From the NCBI GenBank assembly GCA_021613375.1, contig CM038703.1:56751254-56815253 (forward strand): a DNA stretch of 64,000 nt, in the 5' to 3' direction. The translations under genes and the position numbers were made by a program. The notes below the pieces were generated by a model. The model had not been told where the DNA came from, made no database searches, and worked only from the letters and a program-made list of their open reading frames with translations. Numbering within the stretch: the stretch's first letter is position 1; each line of letters opens with the position of its first letter. Source of the stretch: Megaleporinus macrocephalus. Its lineage: Eukaryota > Chordata > Actinopteri > Characiformes > Anostomidae. This document shows, one piece after another, positions 21,761-32,448 of the stretch.

Positions 21761-22510
21761 AAACACATTATAACATTACAAATTAAAAACAGATCTGAAG
21801 AGGTGAATTTTGAGAAGTGACTTGAAATTGAAGAGACTCAGATTCTTTTATGGATTTTGGAAAAGAGTTTCATAGGGAGGGCGCAGCTATGGAGAAGTCT
21901 CTATTACCCCAGGTTCGGTGCTTAGTCCTAACGGGAATGGACAGAAGATTGTCCTCAGAAGAGCGAAGGCTATGAGAAGGAGTGTGATGATGGAGCAGGT
22001 CAGTGAGGTGATGATGGTGATGGATTTGGAAGAGATACAATGCTGCACATCAGCATAGCAGTAAAATTGGAAACCATGCCAATGTAAGATGTCACAGAGG
22101 GGCCAAGCACTGAACATTTGGGAATGCCTTGGGGCAATGGAAGAATGGCAATTATTGATATTAAAAACTGATTGTTTCTGATTTGTAAGTAATGCCAATA
22201 GCCAGGAGAGGACAGTACTAGTGATATTAATAGAGAATTCAAGGCAAGAAAGAAGAATGGAGTGGTTAATGGTGTCAAAAGCTGTTGTAAGGTGGAGAAG
22301 GATAAGAATGCTAATTTGTCCAGAATCTGAGGAAAGGTGGTCATTTATAACTTTGAGGAGAACTGATTCAGTGCTGTGAACAGAAACCAGATTGAAAAGA
22401 TTCAAACAGGTTATTCTAGATAAGGTGATGTTTGAGCTGAGAGGTGACAACACGTTCCAATAATTTTGACAGAAATGGAAGATTAAAAATTGGCCATAAG
22501 GTCAGGAGGA
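21761..22510 (-). mobile_element. L2/CR1-type LINE fragment (RT, 3' end)
   Basis: Minus-strand reading from 22510: NLPFLSKLLERVVTSQL, then SVHSTESVLLKVINDHL, then LLHLTTAFDTINHSILL (motif A, FDT kept). FQFYCYADVQHCIS is the YADD box reduced to YADV. The 3' end FSIAAPSL near 21890-21870 is the usual C-terminal block of these LINEs. The thumb region is deleted. It is joined head to tail with the longer L2 copy upstream, with the junction near 22510. Confidence 0.8.
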
Positions 22511-22819
22511 GCTGGTCCATTCTTAGCTTTATAGGCATCAGAACTTTAAACTGAATGCGAGCAGCTACAGGAAGCCAGTGAAGGGAGAGCAGCAGTGGGG
22601 TGATGTGAGTGAACTTGGGAAGATTGAAGACGAGCCGTGCTGCTGCATTCTGGATCAGTTGTAAGGGCCTGATGGTCTGCAGAGGAAGACCAGCCAGGAG
22701 CGAGTTGCAGTAGTCGAGCCTTGAAATGACAAGAGACTGGACGAGCACCTGGGAGGCCTCCTGAGAGAGGAAGGATCGGATGCGTCTGATGTTGTGGAGA
22801 ATGTATCTGCATGACCGAG

Positions 22820-23710
22820 TCAGGTTCGTAATATGGGCTGAGAAGATAACTGGTCATCCAGAGTCACCCCAAGGTTTCTTGCATCTTTAGACGGAACAAT
22901 CAAAGAGTTCTCGAATGAGATGGCAAGATCCTGCTGAGGACCTGTAGTTCCAGGGATGAACAGCAGCTCAGTCTTGCTGGGATTGAGCTTCAGATGATGA
23001 GCTGTCATCCATGAAGCAATGTCGGTCAGACATGCAGAGATACGACTGCAAACCTGAGTATCAGACGGTGGGAAGGAAAGAGTGTCATCAGCATAGCAGT
23101 GGTAAGAGAAACCATGAGAGGTAATTACATCACCAAGAGAACGGGTGTAGAGTGAAAAGAGGAGAGGACCTAGCACTGAGCCTTGAGGGACACCAGTAAG
23201 GAGCCTGCAAGGAGCAGATGTAGACCCTCTCCATGTTACCTGGTAAGACCGCCCCTCTAGATAGGACTCAAACCACTTCCATGCAGAGCCCACGATTCCC
23301 AGGTCAGCGAGGATGGATAGAAGGATCTTGTGGTTCACCGTGTCGAAAGCTGCAGAGAGGTCCAGAAGGATCAGAACCGATGACAGTTTGGATGATCTTG
23401 CAGTCTGGAGCTTCTCAGTCACCGCTATGAGGGCTGTTTCTGTTGAGTGCGCTGGTTTGAAGCCGGACTGGTTGGGGTCCTGGAGCAGGTTCTGGGTGAG
23501 AAAGAGAGAAAGTTGGTTATAAACAGCACGCTCAAGAATTTTTGATAGAAAAGAAAGGAGTGATACTGGCCGGTAGTTGCAGACATCTGAGCTGTCCAGT
23601 GTGGGCTTCTTCAGAATTGGAACCACTCTGGCAGTCTTGAATGCGGCTGGGACCCGTCCTGATGACAAGGAGCTGTTTATGATGAACGTGATGAAGGGCA
23701 GCAGATCCAT
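22820..23710 (-). pseudogene. L2 reverse transcriptase domain
   Basis: A 296-codon open frame: ARVVPILKKPTLD, CNYRPVSLLSFLSKILERAV, LLDLSAAFDTVNHKILL (motif A), TGVPQGSVLGPLLFSLY (motif B) and FSYHCYADDT (motif C, YADD intact). After YADDT two or three residues of the usual QLF are missing, by a short in-frame deletion. It ends by frameshift near 22820. The enzyme core looks recent, but the copy is not continuous. Confidence 0.88.
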
Positions 23711-25053
23711 GGAGACTGTCTGGAAGAGTGTGGATGGAATGGGATCCAGTGGGCAGGTGGTCGGGGTTGCTGGATTTAAGTAGCTGTAGGACCTTGTCTG
23801 TGGAAAGAGGAGAGAAGCATGTTAAGGAATTATTGGGAAGAGGATGAGTATTGGTGAGGGAAGTGGAGCAAGAGGAAAACGACTGGCGGATTTTGTTAAC
23901 CTTCTCCTCAAAGAAGGTGACAAAATCCTCCGGGGTAAGGGAAGAGGGTGGTGGGGGAGAGGGGGGTTTGAGAAGAGAGGAGAAAATACTAAAGAGCTTG
24001 CGTGGATCGGATGATGATGCTTCCAGTTTCTCCTTGTAGAAGGATGACTTGGCAGCAGTAACCTCCGTTGAGAACTTGTAGAGGAGAGCTTGGTAGGAGT
24101 GCAGGTCAGAGTCGAGTTGGGACTTCCTCCACTTCCTCTCTGCCTTCCTTAGCTCTCTTCGGTTGCTGCGTAGGACTTCAGTCAGCCACGGGACAGGTGG
24201 AGAGGATCTAGCTGGCCTGGAGGAAAGAGGACACAGAAGGTTAACTGCAGATGAGAGTGAAGAAAGTAATGTATCTGTGGCTGAATCCAGAGAAAGAGAA
24301 AGAAAAGAATCAGGATGTGGAAGGGTAGTAAGGATAGTTGAAGCGAGAGACGAGTGAGAAATGGAGTGCAGGTTGCGTCGAGTGAAGGACGAGCCTGAAG
24401 AAGAGGCATTGACAGCGAGAGCAGTGAGGGAGAGTGTGAAAGATAGGAAGTGGTGATCTGAGCAGTGTATGGGGGTTACTGTCATATCCAGCGCTGGGAC
24501 AGGTCTGCTGAAGATCAGGTCTAGGACGTTGCCTGCTCTGTGCGTTGGAGGGGTCTGGTTGAGCTCAAGGTCGAAGGATGACAGCAGCGGTTCGAGACCT
24601 GATGACTGCAGCTTGTTCGATGGAAGATTAGTCACCAAGGAGAATGAGCGGGGTTCCATCAATGGGGAAGAGACTCAGAAGAACATCCAGCTCATCTATG
24701 AAGTTACCTAGAGGAGAAGGAGGACGATAAATGACAATGATATGCAGTTTAGTGGGGAAAGATACAGTTACAGCATGAAATTCAAAGGAAGAAATAGAGA
24801 GATGGGAGAATGAAAGTGGAGTGAAGTTCCACTTCCTAGACAAGAGCAAACCTGTGCCACCACCCCTGCCAGTCAGTCTCGGAGAGTGGGAGAAGTTAAA
24901 GGCAGAGGATAGGGCTGCTGGAGTCGCAGAGTTCTCAGGGCTGATCCAGGTCTCAGTCAAAGCCAGGAAGTGCAGTGAATGGTGAGATGCTAAGGCCGAG
25001 ATGAAGTCAGCCTTCCGAACCGCAGATTGGCAATTCCAGAGTCCACCCATCAC
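23532..25053 (-). pseudogene. L2 endonuclease domain and linker
   Basis: The N-terminal frame (25053-24628) has WNCQSAVRKADFISALA, LALTETWIS (metal-binding Glu) and GGGTGLLLSRKWNF, then VIYRPPSPLGNF and LILLGD. The second frame (24662-23532) continues with GNVLDLIFSRPVP and CSDHHFLSF (the SDH catalytic His block), then a Ser-rich linker ending in a region that should join RT. The frames differ near 24640 by a small indel. All key endonuclease boxes can be seen. Confidence 0.85.
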
Positions 25054-25397
25054 CCTGGTCTGAGAATGTGATGACCTTGGGGGATGGATGAGATTCCTTG
25101 CATTGCGCTTCTTGTGGGTGACGACGGGCTCGTCTGGTTCTGTGGGCTGAGAGAACAGGTACTGGAAAACACATGTTTAAAGTGCAGCAATGTAGTAACT
25201 TGAGGGTAATGTAGTAGAATGAGAGAAAGAGATACTTAGCCAAGTTTGAAGAAGATCGCCTCTGTGTTAATATTAAATGGAACAGGAAAGTGATCTGCCT
25301 AGTTTCTTTAGTCGTTGTAGACCGCTACAGACTGTAGCGGACACCTCCTCAATATATCTGCCTAGTGGCTAGAAGGCCACTCCCAACAGTTCACACC

Positions 25398-26970
25398 TTG
25401 ATGGATGACTGAGGTAAAGAGGGGGACAATTGAGGGAAAGGGAAGTTGGATGATTGAGGTAGGGGGTATGATTGAGGGACAGGGAATTTGGATAATTGAG
25501 GTGGGGGGACGATTGAGGGAAAAGGAAGTTGGATGATTGAGGTAGGGGGTATGATTGAGGGAAAGGGAAGTTGGATGATTGAGGTAAAGGGAAGTTGGAT
25601 AATTGAGGTGGGGGGACGACAGAGGGAAAGGGAAATTGGATGCTTGAGGTAAAGAGGGGGACGATTGAGAGAAAGGGAAGTTGGATGATTGAGGTAAAGA
25701 GGGGGACGATTGAGGGAAAGGGAAGTTGGATGATTGAGGTAAAGAGGGGGACGATTGAGGGAAAGGGAAGTTGGATGATTGAGGTAGGGGTTATGATTGA
25801 GGGAAAGGGATGTTGGATGATTGAACTGGGGAGGACGATTGAGGTAAAGGGAAGCTGGATGATTGAGGTAAAGAGGGGGACAATTGAGGGAAAGGGAAGT
25901 TGGATGATTGAGGTAAAGAGGGGGACAATTGAGGGAAAGGGAAGTTGGATGATTGAGGTGGGGGGACAACAGAGGGAACTGGAAGTTGGATGATTGAGGT
26001 AAAGAGGGCGACGATTGAGGGAAAGGGAAGTTGGATGATTGAGGTAGTGAGTATGATTGATGGACAGGGAATTTGGATAATTGAGGTGGGGGACGATAGA
26101 GGGAAAGGGAAGTTGGATGATTGAGGTAAAGAGGGGGACAATTGAGGTAAAGGGAAGTTGGATAATTGAGGTGGGGGACGACAGAGGGAAAGGGAAGTTG
26201 GATGATTGAGGTAAAGAGGGGGACGATTGAGGGAAAGGGAAGTTGGATGATTGAGGTAGTGGGTATGATTGAGGGACAGGGAATTTGGATAATTGAGGTG
26301 GGGGGACGATAGAGGGAAAGAGAAGTTGGATGATTGAGGTAAAGAGGGGGACAATTGAGGTAAAGGGAAGTTGTATAATTGAGGTGGGGGACGACAGAGG
26401 GAAAGGGAAGTTGGATGATTGAGGTAAAGAGGGGGACGATTGAGGGAAAGGGAAGTTGGATGATTGAGGTAGGGGGTATGATTGAGGGACAGGGAATTTG
26501 GATAATTGAGGTAAAGGGAAGTTGGATAATTGAGGTGGGGGACGACAGAGGGAAAGGGAAGTTGGATGATTGAGGTAAAGAGGGGGACGATTGAGGGACA
26601 GGGAATTTGGATAATTGAGGTGGGGGGACGATAGAGGGAAAGAGAAGTTGGATGATTGAGGTAAAGAGGGGGACGATAGAGGGAAAGGGAAGTTGGATGA
26701 TTGATGTAGGGGGGTATGATTGAGGGAAAGGGAAGTTGGATGATTGAGGTAAAGAGGGGGACGATAGAGGGAAAGGGAAGTTGGATGATTGAGGTAAAGA
26801 GGGGGACGATAGAGGGAAAGGGAAGTTGGGTGATTGAGGTAGGGGGTATGATTGAGGGAAAGGGAAGTTGGATGATTGAGGTAAAGAGGGGGACGATAGA
26901 GGGAAAGGGAAGTTGGATGATTGAGGTAGGGGGTATGATTGAGGGAAAGGGAAGTTGGATGATTGAGGTT
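25398..26970. repeat. 45-bp minisatellite array with higher-order structure
   Basis: About 36 tandem units. Main unit (45 bp): aaagagggggacgattg followed by agggaaagggaagttgg and atgattgaggt. Variants of 42 bp (agggggtatgattg start), about 41 bp (ggggggacgatag start) and 24 bp (aaagggaagttggataattg) alternate in repeated order, giving higher-order blocks (for example near 26083, 26299 and 26617). Because most unit lengths are multiples of three and lack stops, the minus strand shows two long open frames (539 and 450 codons, Ser/Pro/Phe-rich) and the plus strand several shorter ones. These are array translations, not genes. Confidence 0.92.
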
Positions 26971-27169
26971 CCCCCATGGGTTCCCCCTTCTTGAGTCTGG
27001 TTCCTCTCAAGGTTTCTTCCTCTTGCTCTGAGGGAGTTTTTCCTTTCCACCATCGCCCCTGGCTTGCTCATTGGGGTTAGGACCCGGATTTGCTGCTTCA
27101 TGACACCATTTGTTGTGAAACAAACCTTGACTTGACTAGACATTTACCTGCTGAGAACTTAGAGTTCTC
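26971..27169. other. Conserved-looking block next to the minisatellite
   Basis: The block ttgagtctggttcctctcaa, then ggtttcttcctcttgctctg, then agggagtttttcctt, then cttgctcattggggttagg (26992-27080) resembles a short sequence I recall as recurring in many teleost genomes. I cannot name its repeat family. It directly abuts the last minisatellite unit. Confidence 0.45.
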
Positions 27170-27895
27170 TCTTCTTGATTCAAATACTCTCCCTTACTTA
27201 ACATCAAACTAGCAAACTTAACAATTTTGGCTAACCAAAAAAATCACTGCTTGTTCCATATGACGAAACCTACGCCGGTTTTCTCAGAACACTCAACCAA
27301 CCGACTCTCTTTTCATTACAGAATCTGAATCCATCATATCACACCTGGTTTCACACTCACCTTTGCCACGTCATCTCTCAGTGGTAATTCTCCAGCGCAA
27401 TTCTAAGGACATCCATCCAGAATTGGTGTGGCTTCTATGGCTTCCCATAAGGAATCCTCTGATCACATAATCTAACTCCTAGTACAAGAAGCTTGCATCT
27501 CTCTAAGTTGGGATTCTAGGGGCCTGGCTTCAAATCACAGCAACTGATGCCATCACCACAACCTTTCCAGCAATCTTCTTCCTAGTCTTCTTTAACTTTT
27601 TTAGATATTCAGATTGAATATCATTCTCAGCCTTATCTGTTACCTCCATTTACCCACTCATGTCTGTCGTCAAATCAAATACGGCTTCTTGGACCACACA
27701 GTCCAACTTCTCGGACCTCATTCCTCCCAGGCATATCATAGTTACATTCGTTCCCAAGCCAACGACCTCAGGCTGGCACGAGAAACATGCATCTATCTCA
27801 GCTGGAGCTTCTGGGGCCTGGCTTTAAAACCCAGCAGCAGAAGCCACCCAGAACTCCAGCTGAGATAGATGCATGTTTCTCGTGCCAGCCTCTTT
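27170..27895 (+). mobile_element. 3' end of a DIRS-order tyrosine-recombinase element
   Basis: The frame near 27660-27790 reads QLLGPHSSQAYHSYIRS, then DLRLARETC. This is the catalytic C-terminus of a DIRS/Ngaro tyrosine recombinase, where LGRWSS...AYxxYIR is usual; the catalytic Tyr is present. The following SFWGLALKP and SHPEL stretch parallels the end of the recombinase at 48590-48700, and a 19-bp DNA match (aagccacccagaactccag) occurs in both. Upstream (27170-27600) is too decayed to read. A partial tandem duplication of the tail is visible near 27488-27545. Confidence 0.65.
27770..27891. repeat. Perfect 38-bp inverted repeat, 46-bp loop
   Basis: The left arm 27770-27807 and right arm 27854-27891 are exact reverse complements over 38 bp, separated by 46 bp. 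Pairing stops sharply at both ends. It lies at the end of the tyrosine-recombinase relic and could be a terminal inverted structure of that element or a later template-switch event. Confidence 0.9.
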
Positions 27896-28059
27896 ACCCT
27901 GCCTTAGTGGTCCGCACTTCGCAAACTTAGAAGAGTGCATTTACCACCCCTTTATGTCAGGCATGTAAGGTAGAACCTCCCATTATTGTTAAAGAACCAT
28001 CTGGATCTAACGTCAAAAATGTGTCTTTGCTAGGGTTCTAGCAGAATCTTTTTTCTACA

Positions 28060-28194
28060 AGGTACGGTCAATGCCTGGGAGAGGTGTTCACCCCAGGGGA
28101 GGATAACTACAGTCTTTGAGACAGGGAAGTTCTTGCACTCAAACTGGTCCTTGAGAAGTAGAGGCATTGGCTGTAGGCTGCCAAACACCCTTTG
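28060..28194 (+). mobile_element. Ty3/gypsy RNase H relic, left of Rex1 insertion
   Basis: Reads FTPGEDNYSL then DREVLALKLVLEK, RHWL and AAKHPL, which is the RNase H block ([23 protein letters not shown] in related copies). It stops at 28194 and continues at 31661 as VWMEHKN, so the LINE between them is an insertion. Confidence 0.8.
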
Positions 28195-28535
28195 TCAAGT
28201 CAAGTCAAGTCAAGTGGGTTTTATTGTCCTTTCAACTACATACAGAGTACACAGTGAAACGAAACAACGTTCCTCCAGGACCATGGTGCAACATAGACAG
28301 TGCATACAGACACAAGTGCAACACAAACAAACAAGTGCGGACAGAGAACACAACACAGTACAGACAGAACACAACACAGTACAGACAGAACACAACACAG
28401 TACAGACAGAGAATAATAAATAATTGCTGGTAGTGCAAATTGTGCAATGTGTAATAAATAGAGTCCAGTGAGGTAGTAAAGTTATTAGTGCAATGCTTTG
28501 TGCAAAAATGCTTCCCTTTTTTATCTGGGGTAAAT

Positions 28536-28537
<2 letters not shown>

Positions 28538-28580
<43 letters not shown>
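28538..28580. repeat. (GA)n microsatellite
   Basis: About 21 uninterrupted GA dinucleotides inside the Rex1 3' region. It is absent at the matching place in the other Rex1 copy (58930-58960), so it expanded after insertion. Confidence 0.9.
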
Positions 28581-28583
<3 letters not shown>

Positions 28584-28607
28584 TACATGTACCAGAAAGA
28601 TCTCAGT

Positions 28608-30179
28608 TCAGACGTTGAGTTGTGTTGAGAAGTCTGATGTTCTTGGGGGGAAGAAGCTGTTGCAGAGTCTGGTCGTGTTGGACCGGACGCTGCGGTACCT
28701 TCTTCCTGATGGCAGGAGGGAGAACAGTCTGTGTGAAGGGTGGGTGGGGTCATCCACAATGCTGGTTGCTTTGCGGGTGCAGCGGGTGGTGTAAATGTCC
28801 AAGACGGAGGGGAGAGAGACTCCGATGATCCTCTCAGCTGTCCTCACAATGCGTTGGAGGGACTTGCGGTCAGAGGCTGTGCAGGTCCCAAACCAGGCAG
28901 TGATGCAGCTGCTTAGGATGCTCTCTATGGTTCCCCTATAGAAGAGGGTGAGGATGGGTGGAGGGAGACGGGCCTTTCTCAGCTTCCGGAGGAAGTAGAG
29001 ACGCTGCTGGGCTTTCTTGGCTGTAGAGCTGGTGTTCAGGGACCAGGTGAGGTTCTCCGCTAGGTGGACACCAAGGAACTTGGTGCTCTTAACGATCTCC
29101 ACAGAGGAGCCGTTGATGTTAAGCGGAGAGTGGTCCGGTCTTGATTTCCTGAAGTCAACAACCATTTCCTTGGTCTTCTCTACATTCCAGTGAAGGTTGT
29201 TGACTGTACACCAGTCTGTCAGCTGCTGCACCTCCTCCCTGTATGCTGACTCGTCGCCTTTGCTGATGAGACCCAGCACAGTTGTATCATCGGCGAACTT
29301 TATGATGCTGTTAGAACTGTGTTTCGCAACACAGTCATGAGTCAGCAGGGTGAACAACAGAGGACTTAGTACACCCCAGTGTTCATGGTGATGGTGCTGG
29401 AGCTTCTGTTCCCGAACCGGACTAACTGGGGCCTCCCTGTCAGGAAGTCCAGGATCCAGTTGCACAGGGGGGTGTTGAGGCCCAGCAGGCTTAACTTCCT
29501 GGTGAGATTCTGTGGGATGATGGTGTTGAATGCTGAACTGAAGTCTATGAACAGCATTCTGACGTAGGTGTCCTTCTTCTCCAGGTGGGTAAGGGAGAGA
29601 TGGTGGTGATGGCATCGTCCGTGGAGCAGTTGGGACGATATGCAAATTGCAGGGGGTCCAATGAAGAGGGCAGTTGGGTCTTGATGTTCCTCATGACTAG
29701 TCTCTCAAAGCACTTCATGATGATGGGCGTGAGAGCTACGGGACAGTAGTCATTGAGGCAGGACACCGTGGACTTCTTCGGCACGGGGATGATGGTGGTG
29801 GTCTTGAGGCACGTTGGGACAGTGGAGCTGCGCAGGGAGACGTTGAAGATGTCCGTGAGAACATCTATCAACTGGTCTGCACACTCTCTGAGCACTCTGC
29901 CAGGGATGTTGTCTGGTCCTGCAGCTTTCCGTGGGTTGACTCTGCGCAGAGTTTTCCTCACGTCCACTGCAGTCAGGCACAGCGCCTGCTCGTCTGGCTT
30001 GGTGTGCTCTTGGGTGTGATCTTGGGTGTGATCTTGGGTGTGATCTTGCTCACCAACGTGTTGTTCTGTGCCTCAAACCGTGCATAAAAGTCGTTAAGGG
30101 CATCGGGGAGGAAGGCATCACTGTCACAGGACGGTGGCATTGTCCTGTAGTGTGTGATTTCCTGGATGCCCTGCCACAT
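28608..30179 (-). pseudogene. Rex1-type reverse transcriptase, frameshifted
   Basis: Three frames together give RT: 29967-29545 ([53 protein letters not shown]), 29557-29366 ([17 protein letters not shown], motif A) and 29645-28608 ([12 protein letters not shown], motif C, FADD). A Cys replaces the usual Arg in NDYRPVAL. Breaks lie near 29590 and 29370. The C-terminal [19 protein letters not shown] block is intact. Downstream tail 28190-28600 is the 3' UTR. Confidence 0.85.
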
Positions 30180-30351
30180 GCGCCGCGTGTCACCCGTGTC
30201 CTGGAAGTGGTTGCGGATTCTCTGGGCGGTGAGCGCGCTTTGCCTCTCGGATGGCTCGTGACAATTTGGCTCTTGCTTTCCTTAGGGCCGCCTTGTCACC
30301 CACTCTGAAGGCCGAGTCGCGGGTCCTCAGTAGCGCACCGCACCTCAGGAG

Positions 30352-31575
30352 TCATCCACGGCTTCTGGTTTGGGCGTATGGTGATGGTCTTGGAGACAGT
30401 GACATCATCAATACACTTGCTGATGTAGCCAGTGACTGATGCTGTGTACTCCTCCAAGTTAACAGAGTGGCCTTCAGTCGCAGCCTCCCTGAACATGTCC
30501 CATGCAGTGCACTCAAAACAGTCCTGAAGGGCAGAGATGCTCCTGCCGGCCAGGTTTTCACCTGCTTCTGAACTGGTCTGGAGCGTCTGATGAGGGGTGT
30601 GTAAGCTGGAGTCAGATACACAGACATGTGGTCCGAGAACGCGAGGTGGGGGCGGGGCTCCACCCGGTACGCGTTGGGTATGTTTGTGTAAACAAGGTCC
30701 AACGCGTTCGCTCCTCTCGTGGCAAAGTCCACATGCTGTTGGAATTTAGGGAGGACTGACTGGAGATTAGCGTGGTTAAAATCTCCGGCGACAATGAACA
30801 GTGCGTCTGGGTGTCTGGTCTGCAGATCACTGATGCCCCCGTGCAGCTCCCACAGTGCTTCTTTAGCATTAGCATTAGCGCTAGCGCTAGGCGGTATGTA
30901 CACGGCGGCTATCAGCACGGCGGAGAATTCCCGTACTAAATAAAAAAGTCTGCACTTGATTATGATGAACTCCACCAGCGGAGAGCAGTGCTTGGCGACA
31001 GTCACAGCGTTGTTGCACCATTCTGTGTTGATGTAAACACACACGCCTCCACCGCGGGTCTTCCCGGACAGAGCCGCGCTCCTATCCACTCTGAACGAGG
31101 CTAGCCCGTCTAGCTGAATGGCGCTGTCTGGAATACTGTCGCTGAGCCACGATTCCACAAAGACTAGAGCACAGCAGTCTCTGAACTCTCGCTGGGTCGC
31201 TCGCTGGAGTCGAATGCAGTCCAGTTTATTATCGAGCAGACGTTTGCGAGGAATAGCGATGGTATAGCCGGGGCGGCTAGGGCTAGCCTTTAGCCTCGCG
31301 CGAACCCCGGCTCTCTTCCCACGCTTCCGCTTTCGCTCGCACCGCTTGCGATGACACTTCCGCCGGGCTCCGCCATCAGGAAACGCCGCGGACTGCAGGC
31401 CTGGGTCTTGTAGCAGGCTGAGCTCTTGTAGCGTCTGCAGAACTTTGTCCGAAAGATTGTTTTTGGGCTGATTTCTCCACTGAAGCAGGGTCTGGCGGTG
31501 GTAGGATATGTGCACTGGTGTTCCGATGCACATATTTGCAGAGATGGACGTGAATATCCACAAACAATGACACAA
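30352..31575 (-). pseudogene. Rex1-type endonuclease ORF
   Basis: A 407-codon frame. The first about 140 codons are basic (RKRGKRAGVRARLK) and then VFVESWLSDSIPDSAIQL introduces the APE-like domain. [34 protein letters not shown] and FSDHMSVYL are the endonuclease boxes, with the SDH catalytic His present. The frame shifts near 30540 (CHCLWIF and KQVKTWPAG ends). A metal-binding Glu is visible in FVESW. The upstream 50-90 codons may be 5' UTR. Confidence 0.8.
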
Positions 31576-31660
31576 AAAGCACCAATTCTCGGACCAAGAG
31601 TGGCCGCTGCGTGTTAACGTGCCGCCGACCGGAAGGTTTTTTTTTTTTTTGGTTTGGTGT

Positions 31661-32260
31661 GGTTTGGATGGAACACAAGAATGTGCCCTAAATACTACAG
31701 ACTAAGCAGCTCATCTCCTGTCAGGCCCAGTGGGCACTGTTTACTTGACTCCTAGATCTTGACTTCCCTCCATTGGGAATTGAGGGAAGTACTCTGGCCC
31801 AAGCCTGATCCTAGCATATAGATGTAGTACATATAGTACATGACCACAGCAGTGCACCCTCTTACATTGGGATCATGCATCCCTATTCTCAGAACATTCA
31901 GGAATAACAAGAACCCTGAAGTACCTCCATAGGCAGGAGGCCTGGGATGGAGAAAAACATGCCTTTAGTAAAAGCCTATGGAAGAAAGAGCCCCAGAGGC
32001 CTCAGGACCTCCTCCATTCACTACCAATTCCTGCTCACCCATGATCCCACATTTCAGTGGATTTTGTTGCAGGCCTGCCTCCATCCAAATGCAACACAGT
32101 CACCTTCATCCACATAAATCACTTCTCAAGTGCAAGTTTGTATGCCTTCACAAATTATCATTCACAAAGGACCACTGCCCTAAATGAGAACTAAATGAGT
32201 CAACCAGGACCTCACACCTCACACAACCTTGTACACTGACTCCTTTACACTGTATCAAGT
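31661..32260 (+). mobile_element. Ty3/gypsy relic, right of Rex1 insertion (RNase H end, integrase)
   Basis: VWMEHKN at 31664-31684, then TKQLISCQAQWALF at 31697-31738, continue the RNase H of 28060-28194. Integrase follows near 32040-32110 (SHISVDFVAGLPPSKCNTV). Later similarity fades by about 32260. Stops and frameshifts are present. Confidence 0.75.
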
Positions 32261-32448
32261 TGTCATATCCTCAGCATTGTCAACAGTATCTCACAAAAGT
32301 ACTTACTTTAGAAATAGTGTTACTTTAGTCATTGGACCAGAACTTTAAATGGAGACAATAAAAAAGTGCATTAACAGAAATAAAATAAAAACAGTAAGTG
32401 GTCTTGGACAGAGAATGGAAATCTTATTATATTTGTCTGGTTATTGTT
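32261..32448. other. Spacer, nothing recognised
   Basis: AT-rich sequence between the gypsy relic and the first TTAA element. No coding or repeat signal. Confidence 0.5.

Larger units (their letters stand above)
22511..25240 (-). mobile_element. L2-type LINE, nearly complete pol (endonuclease and RT), frameshifted
   Basis: Minus strand. It runs from an APE-type endonuclease (25053-24628 continuing at 24662) through a linker to an RT domain (23710-22820) and the C-terminal block (22748-22520: SRLDYCNSLLAGLP, then QNAAARLVFNLPKF). Two main frameshifts separate the pieces, near 24640 and 23720, and a third lies near 22830. No ORF1 and no 5' UTR were recognised, so it is 5'-truncated. It is the best preserved L2 in the window. 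Confidence 0.9.
28195..31660 (-). mobile_element. Rex1/Babar-type LINE, near full length, several frameshifts
   Basis: Minus strand, about 3.47 kb. The 5' end is near 31660 and the 3' end at 28195 is a (cttga)n tail. It encodes an endonuclease (31575-30352: [26 protein letters not shown]) and a reverse transcriptase (30179-28608: [25 protein letters not shown]). The junctions fall inside a gypsy RNase H codon run: HPL on one side, VWMEHKN on the other. The second copy at 56709-59243 is the same family, 5'-truncated. Confidence 0.9.

Noticed and set aside
24163..24711. Plus-strand ORFs over the L2 element
   Set aside because: Antisense shadows of the L2 endonuclease and linker.
25391..27143. 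Long minus-strand ORFs (539 and 450 codons) rich in Pro, Ser and Phe
   Set aside because: They are translations of the 45-bp minisatellite; open only because unit lengths are multiples of three and the units lack stops on that strand. No domain.
28195..28430. Possible small repeat protein from the cacagtacagacagaa tandem stretch
   Set aside because: It is the Rex1 3' UTR with a short internal duplication near its (cttga)n end; no coding evidence.
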